DNA of 64,000 bases from Undibacterium sp. YM2 (GCF_009937975.1 NZ_AP018441.1:2170001-2234000), one strand, 5' to 3'; shown: positions 18,576-29,277, counted from the first letter of the stretch. A program made the numbers and translations. The notes: generated by a model from the sequence alone, not told the origin.

Positions 18576-19979
18576 ATGCTTAAAACGCTTTACGATAAAT
18601 TATGGGAATCCCATGTAGTCCATTCAGAAGACGATGGCACGGCAATTCTCTATATAGACCGCCATTTGTTGCATGAGGTGACCAGTCCGCAGGCTTTCGA
18701 AGGTCTGAAGCTGGCTGGACGTCAGCCATGGCGACTATCCGCTAATCTGGTCGTGGCAGATCACAATGTGCCAACCACAAACCGCATCAATGGTATCGAT
18801 GATCCGATTTCCCGCCTGCAGGTGGAAACACTGGATGCCAATGCCAAAGAATATGGTTTAACCTATTTTGGCATGGCAGACAAACGCCAGGGCATCGTTC
18901 ACGTGATAGGCCCTGAGCAAGGCGCAACTTTGCCGGGCATGACCGTCGTTTGTGGTGATTCGCATACATCGACTCATGGCGCTTTTGCCTGCCTGGCGCA
19001 TGGCATAGGTACATCTGAAGTTGAGCACGTGCTGGCGACACAGACCCTGATCGCCAAAAAATCCAAATCCATGCTGGTGCAAGTTGATGGTGCCATGCCT
19101 GTCGGCGTGACAGCAAAAGATATCGTGCTGGCGGTGATAGGCAAGATTGGTACCGCAGGCGGCACCGGTTACGCGATTGAGTTTGCCGGTTCAACCATCC
19201 GCAATCTGTCTATGGAAGGGCGCATGACCGTCTGCAATATGGCGATTGAAGCTGGTGCGCGTGCTGGCATGGTGGCAGTGGACCAGACTACCATCGACTA
19301 TGTCAAAGGCCGCCCCTTGTCACCCGTCGGCCCGCACTGGGACAGGGCTGTTGAATACTGGAGCACACTGCATACCGACGTTGGTGCCAAATTCGATATG
19401 GTCGTGACACTCAATGCCGCAGAAATCAAGCCACAGGTTACCTGGGGTACCTCGCCCGAAATGGTGGTGGCGATAGATAGCCGCGTACCTGACCCTGAGC
19501 AGGAAAAAGATGCTGTTAAACGTGATGCCATAGAAAAAGCATTGATCTATATGGCGCTGGAGCCGAATACGGCCATTTCTGATATTCGTATTGATAAAGT
19601 CTTCATCGGCTCCTGCACTAATTCGCGCATAGAAGATTTGCGTGCTGCGGCGGCTGTGGTGCGTGGCAAATACCGTGCATCAAACGTCAAGCTGGCGATG
19701 GTCGTGCCAGGTTCTGGCCTGGTCAAGGAACAGGCAGAACGTGAAGGTCTGGATCAGATATTTAAAGCCGCAGGTTTTGAATGGCGTGAGCCAGGTTGCT
19801 CGATGTGCCTGGCCATGAATGCCGACAGGCTGGAACCGGGTGAGCGTTGTGCTTCCACTTCCAACCGTAACTTTGAAGGGCGTCAGGGCCAGGGTGGCCG
19901 CACCCACCTGGTGTCACCTGCCATGGCTGCAGCAGCTGGTGTGGCAGGACATTTTGTCGATGTACGTGGATTATCTTAA
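18576..19979 (+). CDS. leuC: 3-isopropylmalate dehydratase large subunit
   Basis: Aconitase-family subunit that, with LeuD, isomerises 2-isopropylmalate to 3-isopropylmalate in leucine synthesis. It has 467 residues starting [15 protein letters not shown]. The [4Fe-4S] ligands are in [23 protein letters not shown] context, with the cysteines in [13 protein letters not shown] and [10 protein letters not shown]. First gene of leuC-ecn-leuD-leuB. The entericidin gene follows after 18 bases. Confidence 0.98.
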   Translation: MLKTLYDKLWESHVVHSEDDGTAILYIDRHLLHEVTSPQAFEGLKLAGRQPWRLSANLVVADHNVPTTNRINGIDDPISRLQVETLDANAKEYGLTYFGMADKRQGIVHVIGPEQGATLPGMTVVCGDSHTSTHGAFACLAHGIGTSEVEHVLATQTLIAKKSKSMLVQVDGAMPVGVTAKDIVLAVIGKIGTAGGTGYAIEFAGSTIRNLSMEGRMTVCNMAIEAGARAGMVAVDQTTIDYVKGRPLSPVGPHWDRAVEYWSTLHTDVGAKFDMVVTLNAAEIKPQVTWGTSPEMVVAIDSRVPDPEQEKDAVKRDAIEKALIYMALEPNTAISDIRIDKVFIGSCTNSRIEDLRAAAAVVRGKYRASNVKLAMVVPGSGLVKEQAEREGLDQIFKAAGFEWREPGCSMCLAMNADRLEPGERCASTSNRNFEGRQGQGGRTHLVSPAMAAAAGVAGHFVDVRGLS

Positions 19980-19997
19980 TTTACCAGGAGAGATGAC

Positions 19998-20120
19998 ATG
20001 AAAAAGATATTTGTATTGGCGATGTGCGCACTGGTACTGACAGCATGCAATACCGTACAGGGCATAGGTAAAGACGTTAAAAAGGCTGGTGAAGCAGTCG
20101 AGAATGTAGGTAAAAAATAA
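19998..20120 (+). CDS. entericidin-family small lipoprotein
   Basis: A 40-residue lipoprotein: [20 protein letters not shown], then a Lys/Gly-rich tail ([17 protein letters not shown]). The lipobox LTAC predicts lipidation at Cys17 and a mature peptide of only 24 residues. The tail matches the EcnA/EcnB family of cell-envelope lipoproteins (antidote/bacteriolytic peptide pair in E. coli). It has a strong ribosome site (AGGAGAG at 19986-19992) and lies inside the leucine operon, 18 bases after leuC and 8 before leuD. Similar placement is known in other Burkholderiales. Its role here is unproven. Confidence 0.9.
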   Translation: MKKIFVLAMCALVLTACNTVQGIGKDVKKAGEAVENVGKK

Positions 20121-20128
20121 GCACGGGT

Positions 20129-20776
20129 ATGGAAAAATTTACTTTATTGGATGGCTTGGTCGCGCCCATGGACCGGGCTAATGTGGATACCGATGCCATC
20201 ATCCCCAAGCAGTTCCTGAAATCCATCAAACGTAGTGGTTTTGGCCCCAATCTGTTTGATGAGTGGCGTTATCTCGATCATGGCGAACCTGGCATGGACA
20301 ATAGCAAGCGTCCTGTGAATCCGGATTTCGTATTGAATCAGCCGCGCTATCAGGGTGCTTCGATTTTGCTCGCACGTAAAAATTTTGGTTGCGGTTCTTC
20401 GCGCGAACATGCGCCCTGGGCGCTGGAGCAGTTTGGCTTCCGCGCGATTATTGCCCCAAGCTTTGCAGATATCTTCTTTAATAATTGCTATAAAAACGGC
20501 GTGCTGCCTATCGTCCTGGGCGAGGCTCAGGTCGATGCATTGTTCAATGAAGTCAAGGCTTTTCCTGGCTACCGCCTGATCGTTGATCTGGAGCAGCAAG
20601 TCGTGCGCACCACGAATGGCAGTGCCAGCTATGGTTTTGATATTGACGCCTTCCGCAAATACTGCATGCTCAATGGTCTCGACGATATTGGCCTGACGCT
20701 GCGCCAGTCTGACAAGATACGCGCCTTTGAAGAGCGCCACTTGGCGGCACAGCCCTGGCTTGCCAATACCATCTAA
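20129..20776 (+). CDS. leuD: 3-isopropylmalate dehydratase small subunit
   Basis: Swivelling small subunit of isopropylmalate isomerase. It has 215 residues, starting [35 protein letters not shown]. The conserved [15 protein letters not shown] motif and [22 protein letters not shown] are present. It lies eight bases after the entericidin gene and 65 before leuB. Confidence 0.98.
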   Translation: MEKFTLLDGLVAPMDRANVDTDAIIPKQFLKSIKRSGFGPNLFDEWRYLDHGEPGMDNSKRPVNPDFVLNQPRYQGASILLARKNFGCGSSREHAPWALEQFGFRAIIAPSFADIFFNNCYKNGVLPIVLGEAQVDALFNEVKAFPGYRLIVDLEQQVVRTTNGSASYGFDIDAFRKYCMLNGLDDIGLTLRQSDKIRAFEERHLAAQPWLANTI

Positions 20777-20841
20777 GTCACTTGAATACCTTATTTGAAT
20801 CAGCTGCCTGTACCAGCCATCTAAATTAATTTGTTGAGAAT

Positions 20842-21912
20842 ATGAAAATTGCTATTTTGCCGGGTGACGGCATCGGTCCGGAAATTGTTGAGCAGGCAGT
20901 CAAGGTGTTGAATGCGCTGGGCGAGTCTTTTGAAATGGAAACCGCACCAGTAGGTGGTGCAGGCTATGAAGCGTCTGGTCATCCTTTGCCAGAAGCAACC
21001 TTGAAACTGGCGCTGGAAGCGGATGCGGTGTTGTTTGGCGCAGTCGGTGACTGGAAGTATGACACCCTGGATCGTCCACTGCGTCCTGAACAGGCCATCC
21101 TTGGTTTGCGTAAAAACCTGAAGTTGTTTGCCAACCTGCGCCCGGCCATCATGTATCCGGAACTGGCAGGTGCATCGACCCTGAAGCCAGAAGTGGTTTC
21201 AGGTCTGGATATCCTGATCATCCGTGAGCTGACAGGTGATATTTATTTTGGTCAGCCACGCGGTATTCGCGTTTGTCCTGACGGCCCTTTCAAAGGCGAG
21301 CGCGAAGGTTTTGATACCATGCGTTATGCAGAATCTGAAATTCGTCGCATAGCCCACGTCGCTTTCCAGGCTGCGCAAAAACGCGACAAGCGCCTGACCA
21401 GCGTTGATAAGGCCAATGTGCTGGAAACTTTCCAGTTCTGGAAAGAAATCGTTACGGATGTACATAAAGAATACCCGGATGTAGCGCTGGACCACATGTA
21501 TGTCGATAATGCCGCCATGCAACTGGTGCGTGCACCCAAGAAATTTGATGTCATTGTCACTGGCAATATGTTTGGCGACATCTTGTCTGACCAGGCATCC
21601 ATGCTGACCGGCTCCATAGGCATGCTGCCATCGGCTTCGCTGGATGCAAATAACAAGGGCCTGTATGAACCTTCACATGGCTCTGCGCCAGATATCGCTG
21701 GCAAAGGCGTAGCGAATCCGCTGGCAACCATCCTGTCTGCTGCCATGATGTTGCGTTACTCGCTGAACAAGGCCGAGCAGGCAGACCGCATAGAGAATGC
21801 GGTCAAGAAAGTTCTGGCGCAGGGTTTGCGTACTCCTGATATCTATGAAGCTGGTACCACCAAGGTTGGTACTGGCGAGATGGGGCAAGCCGTATTGCAG
21901 GCATTGAGTTAA
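20842..21912 (+). CDS. leuB: 3-isopropylmalate dehydrogenase
   Basis: NAD-dependent oxidative decarboxylase giving 2-oxoisocaproate, the third step of leucine synthesis. It has 356 residues: [23 protein letters not shown] at the start, the [25 protein letters not shown] substrate loop, and [26 protein letters not shown], the decarboxylating dehydrogenase signature. The end of the leu operon is marked by a palindromic repeat element rather than a clear terminator. Confidence 0.98.
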   Translation: MKIAILPGDGIGPEIVEQAVKVLNALGESFEMETAPVGGAGYEASGHPLPEATLKLALEADAVLFGAVGDWKYDTLDRPLRPEQAILGLRKNLKLFANLRPAIMYPELAGASTLKPEVVSGLDILIIRELTGDIYFGQPRGIRVCPDGPFKGEREGFDTMRYAESEIRRIAHVAFQAAQKRDKRLTSVDKANVLETFQFWKEIVTDVHKEYPDVALDHMYVDNAAMQLVRAPKKFDVIVTGNMFGDILSDQASMLTGSIGMLPSASLDANNKGLYEPSHGSAPDIAGKGVANPLATILSAAMMLRYSLNKAEQADRIENAVKKVLAQGLRTPDIYEAGTTKVGTGEMGQAVLQALS

Positions 21913-21914
21913 TT

Positions 21915-22017
21915 TAGTCCTTACGCAAAACCGCCCCAGCTGCGTTGCAGCGACTAGTCGTACTAAAGTACTGTCTTCGTCGCTACGCCTTGCTGGGACA
22001 ATTTTGCATAAGTCCTA
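21915..22017. mobile_element. TA-flanked palindromic element (MITE-like), leuB-asd gap
   Basis: About 103 bases that fold into one long imperfect hairpin. The ends TAGTCCTTACGCAAAA and TTTTGCATAAGTCCTA are inverted with three mismatches. The arms CCCAGCTGCGTTGCAGCGAC and GTCGCTACGCCTTGCTGGG also pair, and the tip is GTACTAAAGTAC. TA stands at both ends, as expected of an insertion with a TA target. It carries no gene. It probably also ends or stabilises leuB mRNA. Confidence 0.65.
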
Positions 22018-22065
22018 TTTGTTCGTGAAGGGCAGGGACGTCCTGCAAAATTTTAGGGAAAAATG

Positions 22066-23190
22066 ATGAAACTGGTAGGTCTGGTAGGTTGGCGCGGTAT
22101 GGTGGGTTCTGTCCTGATGCAACGCATGCAGGAAGAAGGTGATTTCGATCATATTGAACCCGTGTTCTTTTCAACGTCCAATACAGGTGGCGCGGCCCCT
22201 GCAATGGCGAAGAATGAAAAGACCTTGCAAGACGCAAATAATATTGATGCGCTCAAGAAGTGCGAAATTATTATTACCTGCCAGGGCGGTGATTACACCA
22301 ATGAAATTTACCCTAAATTGCGCGCTAGTGGCTGGAATGGTCACTGGATAGATGCCGCATCCAGTCTGCGCATGAATGAAAACGCAGTCATCGTGCTGGA
22401 CCCGGTCAACCTGCCTGTGATCAAGCAAGCTCTGGTCAATGGTCAAAAAGACTGGATAGGTGGTAATTGCACAGTTAGCTGCATGCTCATGGGTGTTGGC
22501 GCTCTGTACAAGGCAGGCCTGGTCGAATGGATGAGTACGCAAACTTACCAGGCCGCGTCTGGTGGCGGTGCCCAGCACATGCGTGAATTGTTGACGCAAT
22601 ACGGCACCTTGAACGCTGAAGTAAAGTCTTTGCTGGATGACCCGAAAAGCGCGATTCTGGAAATCGATCGTAAAATCATTGCCAAGCAACGTTCTTTGAC
22701 TGCTGATGAAACGGCTAACTTTGGCGTACCACTGGGTGGTTCGCTGATCCCATGGATAGACAAGGATCTCGGCGACGGCATGTCCAAGGAAGAATGGAAA
22801 GGCATGGCCGAGACCAACAAGATACTGGGGCAGGGTGCAGGTTTTGGTACAGCAGCTGTGCCAGTCGATGGTTTCTGCGTACGTATCGGCGCCATGCGCT
22901 GCCACAGCCAGGCTTTGACATTCAAGTTGAAAAAAGACGTGCCACTGGCAGATATCGAAGCCATGATCGCTGCTGACAATGAATGGGTAAAAGTGGTGCC
23001 AAATACCCGCGAAGCCAGTATCCGTGACCTGACACCGGTTGCCGTCACTGGCACCATGACTATTCCGGTTGGCCGTATCCGTAAGCTGGCAATGGGCCCG
23101 GAATATGTCGGCGCCTTCACTGTGGGTGATCAATTATTGTGGGGTGCAGCGGAGCCACTGCGCCGTATGCTGCGTATCCTGATTGATTAA
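22066..23190 (+). CDS. asd: aspartate-semialdehyde dehydrogenase
   Basis: NADPH-dependent reduction of aspartyl phosphate, the branch point for lysine, threonine, methionine and diaminopimelate. It has 374 residues from the second of two tandem ATGs: [21 protein letters not shown] aligns with the family start, and AGGG is seven bases upstream of it. The first ATG at 22063 is possible. The active-site Cys is in GGNCTVSCM, at residue 135, as in E. coli. [11 protein letters not shown] and the C-terminal [10 protein letters not shown] are also present. It is followed by fimV and truA, a conserved order in Burkholderiales. Confidence 0.97.
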   Translation: MKLVGLVGWRGMVGSVLMQRMQEEGDFDHIEPVFFSTSNTGGAAPAMAKNEKTLQDANNIDALKKCEIIITCQGGDYTNEIYPKLRASGWNGHWIDAASSLRMNENAVIVLDPVNLPVIKQALVNGQKDWIGGNCTVSCMLMGVGALYKAGLVEWMSTQTYQAASGGGAQHMRELLTQYGTLNAEVKSLLDDPKSAILEIDRKIIAKQRSLTADETANFGVPLGGSLIPWIDKDLGDGMSKEEWKGMAETNKILGQGAGFGTAAVPVDGFCVRIGAMRCHSQALTFKLKKDVPLADIEAMIAADNEWVKVVPNTREASIRDLTPVAVTGTMTIPVGRIRKLAMGPEYVGAFTVGDQLLWGAAEPLRRMLRILID

Positions 23191-23593
23191 AAACTCAGCA
23201 AAACCTGATGTTTTAAAGTAATTGTTAAAACTTGTTGTAGAATATAGGGGGGCGTTTAACGCCCCCTTGTTGTTTTTGAAACTCTTTGAGTGCCGGATTG
23301 ATGTGCTGCCGGACTTCTGGAATTAATTTTAATAAATAAACAATTGGGTTTTTGGCGATAATCTTTTCACTTGTCATTTGGCAACAACATTTATGCGATA
23401 TCCTTGCACTTCAAGGTTCTTAATGTATTTACCACTGTGATAAATCGCGTTAAGCTTGCGGGGCAATGTTTGTAATGTTAATGTGAAACATTAGGACGCG
23501 TCGCTAAGCAATATGTAAAGCGTCACCCAGCGGACTTTGTTCGCCAAAAATTCCCAATATGTCTGACAAAATGCATAATCAAAAAAATCGTCT
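23191..23593 (+). other. asd-fimV intergenic region
   Basis: About 400 AT-rich bases. A terminator hairpin for asd is at 23247-23266. A small dyad TAATGTT (23473-23479) / AACATTA (23487-23493) may be a regulator site. TTCCCA (23553-23558), a 17-base spacer and CATAAT near 23576 could form the fimV promoter. No gene is seen. Confidence 0.4.
23247..23272 (+). terminator. terminator after asd
   Basis: GGGGGCGTT and AACGCCCCC form a GC-rich stem followed by a T-rich stretch. Confidence 0.75.
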
Positions 23594-26425
23594 GTGATTA
23601 CCGTGGGACGCAAGGCGTTAAGTGTTGCTGTAGCCTCGTCCTTGTTCATGTTGTCCAGTGCGCATGCTACCGGTCTCGGTAAGCTGACCGTGCTCTCCGC
23701 TCTTGGGCAGCCCTTGCGCGCAGAGGTAGAACTGACCTCTCCTGCCAAGGAAGAGATCGATTCCCTGGTGCCCAAACTGGCATCCCAGGAAGCTTTCAAA
23801 CAGGCGAACATAGACTTTAATGTCGCATTATTGTCACTGCGTTTTGCAGTTGAACAGCGCGGCGCAAATTATGTCATCCGCATCAGCTCATCCCAGGCAA
23901 TGAACGAGCCTTTCGTTGATATGCTGCTGGAGTTAAACTCTGCCAATGGTAAGCTGCTGAGAGAATACACCTTCTTGCTGGACCCCGCTGAATTGCGAAA
24001 CAGTCAATCTGTGCAAGTCAGTAATCCCGTCGTTGTTGCTAACCAGCCACAAAATACATCTGCATCTAATGCAGCCAAAAACACCCGTGCAAATACGGTT
24101 GCAAATAATCCCGGCTTGAGAAATGACAGGTCACCAGCACCAAAAAACGGTGAAGCCGGCAAGGAAATCAAATCTGCCGGCGAATATCAGGTCAAGGCTG
24201 GTGATACTTTAAGCAAGATAGCCGGTAGTTACCGCGCTGAGGGCGTTTCCCTTGATCAGATGCTGGTCAGTATTTATCGTGCCAATCCACAGGCTTTTGC
24301 CGGTAATAACATGAATCGCCTGAAGTCCGGCCAGATTCTGAACGTGCCGGATGCTGAGTCTGCCAATGCAAGCGCTGGAAGCAGCACTGAAGCTCATTCT
24401 GTTGTGGTCGCGCACGCCGCTGATTTCAATGCATACCGCAACAAGCTGGCAGGTCAGGTAGCAGAGGCTCCAGCAGAAAAAACACCTGCCACCAAGCAAA
24501 GTGGTGCCGGCAAGATCACTGCCAAGGTAAAAGAAGTACCAAACGCAACGACTGATTCGCCAGATAAACTGAAATTGTCCAAGGCAGGATCAGCGTCGGC
24601 ACGCGCCTCAGGCAAGGGCGGTGAAGAAGACAAGCTTGCCAAGGAAAGGGCAACGCAAGAAGCTAATGCACGCGTCAAGGAACTTGAGAAAAACGTCAGC
24701 GACCTCAAGGGCTTGCTCGAAGCACAGAAGATAGAAATCAAGAACAAGGAACTGGCAGCCAAGCAGGCAGAGCTGGCCAAGGCTAAACCTGAAGCCAAGG
24801 CAAGTGCTCCTGCATCAGCGCCAGCGCCAGCGGTTGCAAGTGTAGCGTCTGCTCCTGTGACTGCCCCCGCGCCTGCACCAGCTTCAGCGCCAGCGTCTGC
24901 TCCGGCATCTGCCTCTGTTCAGGCCAGTGTACCTGCGCCGGCAAGCGCTCCAGAGGCAGCAGCATCTTCCGCTTCTGTTGCTACGCCAAAACCGCCGGTC
25001 AAGCGCAAGATAACTGCGCAACCTCCGCCGCCACCTCCTGAGCCAAGCTTCTTCGACAGCATTTCTGACTATCTGCTGCCAGGTGGTATAGCATTGCTGG
25101 CCATTCTGGGTGGCGTTGGCATCTGGACCAGCCAGCGCAAGAAAAAATTGCAGCAGTTTGAAGACAGCATCCTGACCGGTTCCAGCATGAAGGCCAACTC
25201 CATGTTTGGCTCTACAGGTGGTCAGAGTGTTGATACGAATAACAGCGTATTCAATTCCAATTTTGCACCATCTGCGAGCCAGCTGGATGCCAATGAAGTT
25301 GATCCGGTCGCGGAAGCCGACGTATATATCGCTTACGGCCGTGACTCTCAGGCAGAAGAGATCCTGAAAGAAGCATTGCGTACTCAGCCAGACCGTCATG
25401 CGGTCAGGGTCAAATTGCTGGAAATTTATTTTGGTCGTAAGGATGCCAAAACCTTTGAGCGTCTGGCCAGTGAATTGTATGGCATGACCAGTGGCGAGGG
25501 CGATGATTGGGCGCAAGCTGCTTCCATGGGTATTGTGCTTGAGCCCGGCAATCCTTTGTATGCCGGTGGCAAAGCAAAGGCTGACATGGCCGCAGCATCT
25601 GGTCTGGGTTCTGGTACCCAACCATTGGAAGATCTTGATCCGGAGGCGCTGCTGGCTAATTCCCTGTCCCAGGACATGCTGGAAGCCATCAGTATCATCG
25701 ATACAGCCCAGCGTGATGGTGGTGCTGCAAAAGCCAGTGCCGCTCCAGAAGAGGCCGCGATGGATGAGCATGCCCTGGATTTTGATCTCGATATCTCGGC
25801 CATTCCTGAGCCAGAAGTACCAAAAATCCCTGAGCCTGTTGCCCATGCTGCGCCTGCCGTAGAACCTGCTGCAGCACCAGAAGTTGATTTTGGTACAATA
25901 GACTTTGATTTTGGCAGCAAGGATGATGTGCCGGCACCTGCTCCCGTATTTGCAGAGGCAGCCCCTGTCGTTGCAGCAGAGCCAGAAGCTGAGAAGTTTG
26001 AACTGGACCTGGGTCATATAGATTTCGCATCAGACAAACCTGCAGCAGATCATTTGTCTCTGGATATCTTGCCGCCGGATGAAAAACTGGATGAAAATCT
26101 GCTGGCAGCATCCCTGGCTGAAGAGTCAGCAGAGGCTCCATTGCCTGAATTGACAGCGCAAAAAGCGGAAGCTGATGCCATGTCAGCCTTTGAATTTGAT
26201 CTGTCCGGCATTGATCTTGATCTGGACCCGGGCGCGCCTGCAGCACCGGCAGTAGAGGAGGCACCAGCGCACAATGCTGAAATGGCAACCAAGCTGGATC
26301 TGGCAGTTGCCTATCATGAAATAGGTGATAAAGAAGGTGCCCGCGAATTGCTGGATGAAGTACTCAAAGGCGGCACTTCTGATCAGGTAGAAAGAGCCAA
26401 GTCCATGATAGCTCAAATGGCTTAA
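23594..26425 (+). CDS. fimV: FimV-family LysM/TPR motility and polarity protein
   Basis: Inner-membrane scaffold that binds peptidoglycan and organises polar machinery (type IV pili, twitching). It has 943 residues starting at GTG. Order: signal sequence (about 1-26, ending SSAHA), the conserved FimV N-terminal domain (LGKLTVLSALGQPLRAEVEL), a LysM domain (about 198-250, YQVKAGDTLSKIAGSY), a coiled coil (about 345-400), a long Ala/Pro/Ser-rich linker (about 400-475), one transmembrane helix (about 490-510), and an acidic cytoplasmic part ending in the FimV C-terminal TPR motif (LDLAVAYHEIGDKEGARELLDEVLKGG). The linker is low complexity and is followed by three copies of an acidic patch of the DFDF/FDLDLG kind. 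Confidence 0.93.
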   Translation: MITVGRKALSVAVASSLFMLSSAHATGLGKLTVLSALGQPLRAEVELTSPAKEEIDSLVPKLASQEAFKQANIDFNVALLSLRFAVEQRGANYVIRISSSQAMNEPFVDMLLELNSANGKLLREYTFLLDPAELRNSQSVQVSNPVVVANQPQNTSASNAAKNTRANTVANNPGLRNDRSPAPKNGEAGKEIKSAGEYQVKAGDTLSKIAGSYRAEGVSLDQMLVSIYRANPQAFAGNNMNRLKSGQILNVPDAESANASAGSSTEAHSVVVAHAADFNAYRNKLAGQVAEAPAEKTPATKQSGAGKITAKVKEVPNATTDSPDKLKLSKAGSASARASGKGGEEDKLAKERATQEANARVKELEKNVSDLKGLLEAQKIEIKNKELAAKQAELAKAKPEAKASAPASAPAPAVASVASAPVTAPAPAPASAPASAPASASVQASVPAPASAPEAAASSASVATPKPPVKRKITAQPPPPPPEPSFFDSISDYLLPGGIALLAILGGVGIWTSQRKKKLQQFEDSILTGSSMKANSMFGSTGGQSVDTNNSVFNSNFAPSASQLDANEVDPVAEADVYIAYGRDSQAEEILKEALRTQPDRHAVRVKLLEIYFGRKDAKTFERLASELYGMTSGEGDDWAQAASMGIVLEPGNPLYAGGKAKADMAAASGLGSGTQPLEDLDPEALLANSLSQDMLEAISIIDTAQRDGGAAKASAAPEEAAMDEHALDFDLDISAIPEPEVPKIPEPVAHAAPAVEPAAAPEVDFGTIDFDFGSKDDVPAPAPVFAEAAPVVAAEPEAEKFELDLGHIDFASDKPAADHLSLDILPPDEKLDENLLAASLAEESAEAPLPELTAQKAEADAMSAFEFDLSGIDLDLDPGAPAAPAVEEAPAHNAEMATKLDLAVAYHEIGDKEGARELLDEVLKGGTSDQVERAKSMIAQMA

Positions 26426-26443
26426 TGGTCTTGTCGTAGTCAT

Positions 26444-26481
26444 AACGGGCGCAGCGCATGCTGGCGCCCGTTTTGTTTTTT
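26444..26481 (+). terminator. terminator between fimV and truA
   Basis: AACGGGCGC (26444-26452) pairs with GCGCCCGTT (26464-26472), followed by TTG and seven T. It lies 14 bases ahead of the truA GTG. Confidence 0.85.
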
Positions 26482-26494
26482 TGGAAATCGCATT

Positions 26495-27313
26495 GTGTTG
26501 AAACGATTAGTGTTAGGTGTGCAGTACGACGGCAATTCCTGGCAGGGCTGGCAAACTCAGCCTTCTGGTAATACCGTGCAAGACGTGTTGGAACGGGCCT
26601 TGCAACGATTTACCAAAAGTGACATCAAAACCACTTGCGCCGGGCGCACTGACGCTGGCGTACATGGTATAGAGCAGGTCGTCCATTTTGATACCGAACT
26701 GGTGCGCGAGCCTTATTCGTGGGTAAATGGTGTGAATGCTTTTTTGCCCCCCAGTGTGGCTGTGCAATGGGCCAAGGAATTGCCTCTGGACCCTGAGTCT
26801 GAAGACAATTTCCATGCGCGTTTCAGTGCCCGCGCCCGTACTTATCATTATATTTTGCATAATGCGGCCATCCGTTCGCCCATGTGGCATGGCCGGGCAG
26901 GCTGGACTTTTCGGCCACTTGATGTCGAGCGTATGTGTGCTGCTGCTTCGCACCTGCTGGGCGAGCATGATTTTTCTGCTTTCCGTGCCTCTGGCTGCCA
27001 GGCTAAAACCCCGGTCAAGCACATGTATGAGATACGGATACAGCGCCAGGGTGAAATGATTATCTTTACTTTGCGCGCCAGCGCCTTCCTGCATCACATG
27101 GTCAGGAATATTGTTGGTTCCCTGATCTTTGTCGGCACTGGCAAAAGAGAGCCGGAATGGATGGGCGAGGTGTTGCTCAGCAAGAACCGTGAAATTGCTG
27201 CGCCTACCTTCATGCCTGATGGTTTGTACCTGGCCAAGATAGACTATGAAGATAAATGGGGCTTGCCACAAAGGGATTTAGTGGAATCCCTGGCTTTCTT
27301 GTCTTTTTTGTAG
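26495..27313 (+). CDS. truA: tRNA pseudouridine(38-40) synthase
   Basis: Modifies uridines 38-40 in the anticodon arm of many tRNAs. It has 272 residues starting at GTG (MLKRLVLGVQYDGNSWQGWQTQ). The catalytic Asp53 is in CAGRTDAGVHG. RARTYHYILHN and FLHHMVRNIVG are family motifs. A terminator lies just upstream, so transcripts from fimV would need to read through. In related genomes truA is followed by trpF-trpB-trpA; here those genes are absent. Confidence 0.97.
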   Translation: MLKRLVLGVQYDGNSWQGWQTQPSGNTVQDVLERALQRFTKSDIKTTCAGRTDAGVHGIEQVVHFDTELVREPYSWVNGVNAFLPPSVAVQWAKELPLDPESEDNFHARFSARARTYHYILHNAAIRSPMWHGRAGWTFRPLDVERMCAAASHLLGEHDFSAFRASGCQAKTPVKHMYEIRIQRQGEMIIFTLRASAFLHHMVRNIVGSLIFVGTGKREPEWMGEVLLSKNREIAAPTFMPDGLYLAKIDYEDKWGLPQRDLVESLAFLSFL

Positions 27314-27366
27314 TGATCAACTGACATCATGCCGACGATTTCTCGGCTTTCCGGGGTGAAATCCGG

Positions 27367-27443
27367 TAAAATGGCGTTTTGCAAAACCCAAACTGAAGGC
27401 GCTCGCCTGGGGAAACTTGCCCAGCTCAGAGCGCTTTTTTTAT
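27367..27443 (+). promoter_or_regulatory. putative promoter plus terminated leader RNA ahead of lepA
   Basis: TAAAAT (27367-27372) is followed by the palindrome GTTTTGCAAAAC (27376-27387) and then a two-tier hairpin: GCGCTC (27399-27404) with GAGCGC (27429-27434), enclosing CTGGG with CCCAG, ending in seven T. The structure stops about 40 bases before lepA. It may be the truA terminator, a leader attenuator or a small RNA. It recalls the arrangement ahead of lon. Confidence 0.5.
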
Positions 27444-27483
27444 AGCTGGTATTCGCTTCACCTTTGTTTTTTTCGTAATTTCA

Positions 27484-29277
27484 ATGAATAACATCCGCAA
27501 TTTTTCAATTATTGCCCATATTGACCACGGCAAATCCACGCTGGCAGATCGTATTATCCAGCTTTGTGGCGGCCTTTCCGACCGCGAGATGGAAGCGCAA
27601 GTGCTTGATTCCATGGATATTGAGCGTGAACGTGGTATCACGATCAAGGCTCAGACAGCGGCATTGCATTACAAGGCACGCGACGGTCAGATATACAACC
27701 TGAACCTGATCGATACTCCCGGTCACGTCGATTTCAGTTATGAAGTCAGCCGTTCCCTGTCTGCATGTGAAGGCGCACTGTTGGTCGTGGATGCATCACA
27801 AGGTGTAGAGGCACAGACAGTAGCCAACTGCTATACCGCCATAGAACTGGGTGTAGAAGTTGTACCTGTCCTCAACAAGATTGATTTGCCTTCAGCCGAC
27901 CCTGACAATGCCTGCAAGGAAATCGAAGAAGTCATCGGCATAGACGCTTCAGACGCGGTGCATTGCTCCGCTAAAACCGGCCTGGGTGTTGAAGATGTCT
28001 TGGAGTCCCTGATTGTTAAGGTGCCACCTCCGCAAGGCGATCCAACTGCGCCTTTGCAAGCACTGATTGTCGATTCCTGGTTTGATAATTACGTCGGCGT
28101 TGTCATGCTGGTGCGTATCAAGAACGGTACTTTGCGCCCGAAAGACAAGATTTTGTTCATGGCGACAGAAGCACAGCATCTGGTCGAAAGTGTCGGCGTA
28201 TTCACACCCAAGTCCTTGAGCCGTACTGAGCTGACGGCAGGCCAGGTAGGCTTCGTGATCGCTGGCATCAAAGAATTGAAATCGGCCAAAGTCGGCGACA
28301 CGATTACGGTTGCCAACAAACCTGCAGCAGCACCTTTGCCGGGCTTTAAAGAAGTGCAGCCGCAAGTGTTTGCCGGTCTGTTCCCGGTTGAGGCCAATCA
28401 ATACGATGCCTTGCGTGATTCTCTGGAGAAACTCAAGCTCAACGATGCCGCCCTGATGTACGAACCTGAAGTGTCACAGGCGCTGGGCTTTGGCTTCCGC
28501 TGTGGTTTCCTTGGTTTGCTGCATATGGAAATCGTCCAGGAACGCCTGGAACGTGAATTCGACATGGACCTCATCACCACTGCCCCAACCGTGGTGTATG
28601 AAGTGGTCATGGCTGATGGCACCATCCTGATGGTGGATAATCCTTCCAAGATGCCTGAACCATCCAAAATAGAAGAGATACGCGAACCTATCGTCACCGT
28701 TAATCTCTACATGCCGCAAGAATATGTGGGCTCGGTGATTACCCTCTGTACCCAGAAACGCGGTGTGCAGATGGACATGAATTACCACGGTCGCCAGGTC
28801 AAGCTGACCTATGAAATGCCGATGGCAGAAATCGTGCTGGATTTCTTTGATCGCCTGAAATCCACCTCGCGTGGCTATGCTTCCATGGACTATGAATTCA
28901 AGGAAAACCGCGCATCTGACGTCGTCAAGGTCGATATGCTGATCAATAGCGAGAAAGTAGATGCGCTGGCGATTATTGTCCATAGGGCAAACAGCCATTT
29001 CCGTGGTCGCGCTGTCGCTGCCAAAATGCGCGAACTTATCCCGCGCCAGATGTTTGATGTGGCTATCCAGGCGGCAATTGGTTCCAATATCATCTCACGT
29101 GAAAACGTCAAGGCCTTGCGTAAAAACGTTTTGGCCAAATGTTATGGTGGTGATATCAGTCGTAAGCGCAAATTGCTGGAAAAACAAAAAGCAGGTAAGA
29201 AACGCATGAAGCAGGTCGGCTCGGTAGAGATCCCGCAAGAAGCGTTTTTGGCGATTTTACAAGTGGATGAAAAATGA
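27484..29277 (+). CDS. lepA: elongation factor 4 (back-translocating GTPase LepA)
   Basis: Translational GTPase that acts on stalled or incorrectly translocated ribosomes. It has 597 residues starting [25 protein letters not shown], with G1 AHIDHGKS, the [10 protein letters not shown] switch region, DTPGHVDFS, and NKIDLP. The EF-G-like domains and the LepA-specific C-terminal domain ([24 protein letters not shown]) are present. It overlaps lepB by ATGA, so the two are translationally coupled. First gene of the lepA-lepB-DUF4845-rnc-era-recO-pdxJ-acpS operon. Confidence 0.98.
   Translation: MNNIRNFSIIAHIDHGKSTLADRIIQLCGGLSDREMEAQVLDSMDIERERGITIKAQTAALHYKARDGQIYNLNLIDTPGHVDFSYEVSRSLSACEGALLVVDASQGVEAQTVANCYTAIELGVEVVPVLNKIDLPSADPDNACKEIEEVIGIDASDAVHCSAKTGLGVEDVLESLIVKVPPPQGDPTAPLQALIVDSWFDNYVGVVMLVRIKNGTLRPKDKILFMATEAQHLVESVGVFTPKSLSRTELTAGQVGFVIAGIKELKSAKVGDTITVANKPAAAPLPGFKEVQPQVFAGLFPVEANQYDALRDSLEKLKLNDAALMYEPEVSQALGFGFRCGFLGLLHMEIVQERLEREFDMDLITTAPTVVYEVVMADGTILMVDNPSKMPEPSKIEEIREPIVTVNLYMPQEYVGSVITLCTQKRGVQMDMNYHGRQVKLTYEMPMAEIVLDFFDRLKSTSRGYASMDYEFKENRASDVVKVDMLINSEKVDALAIIVHRANSHFRGRAVAAKMRELIPRQMFDVAIQAAIGSNIISRENVKALRKNVLAKCYGGDISRKRKLLEKQKAGKKRMKQVGSVEIPQEAFLAILQVDEK

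Noticed and set aside
24884..26017. 377-codon open frame antisense to fimV
   Set aside because: Low-complexity shadow of the Ala/Pro-rich FimV linker.
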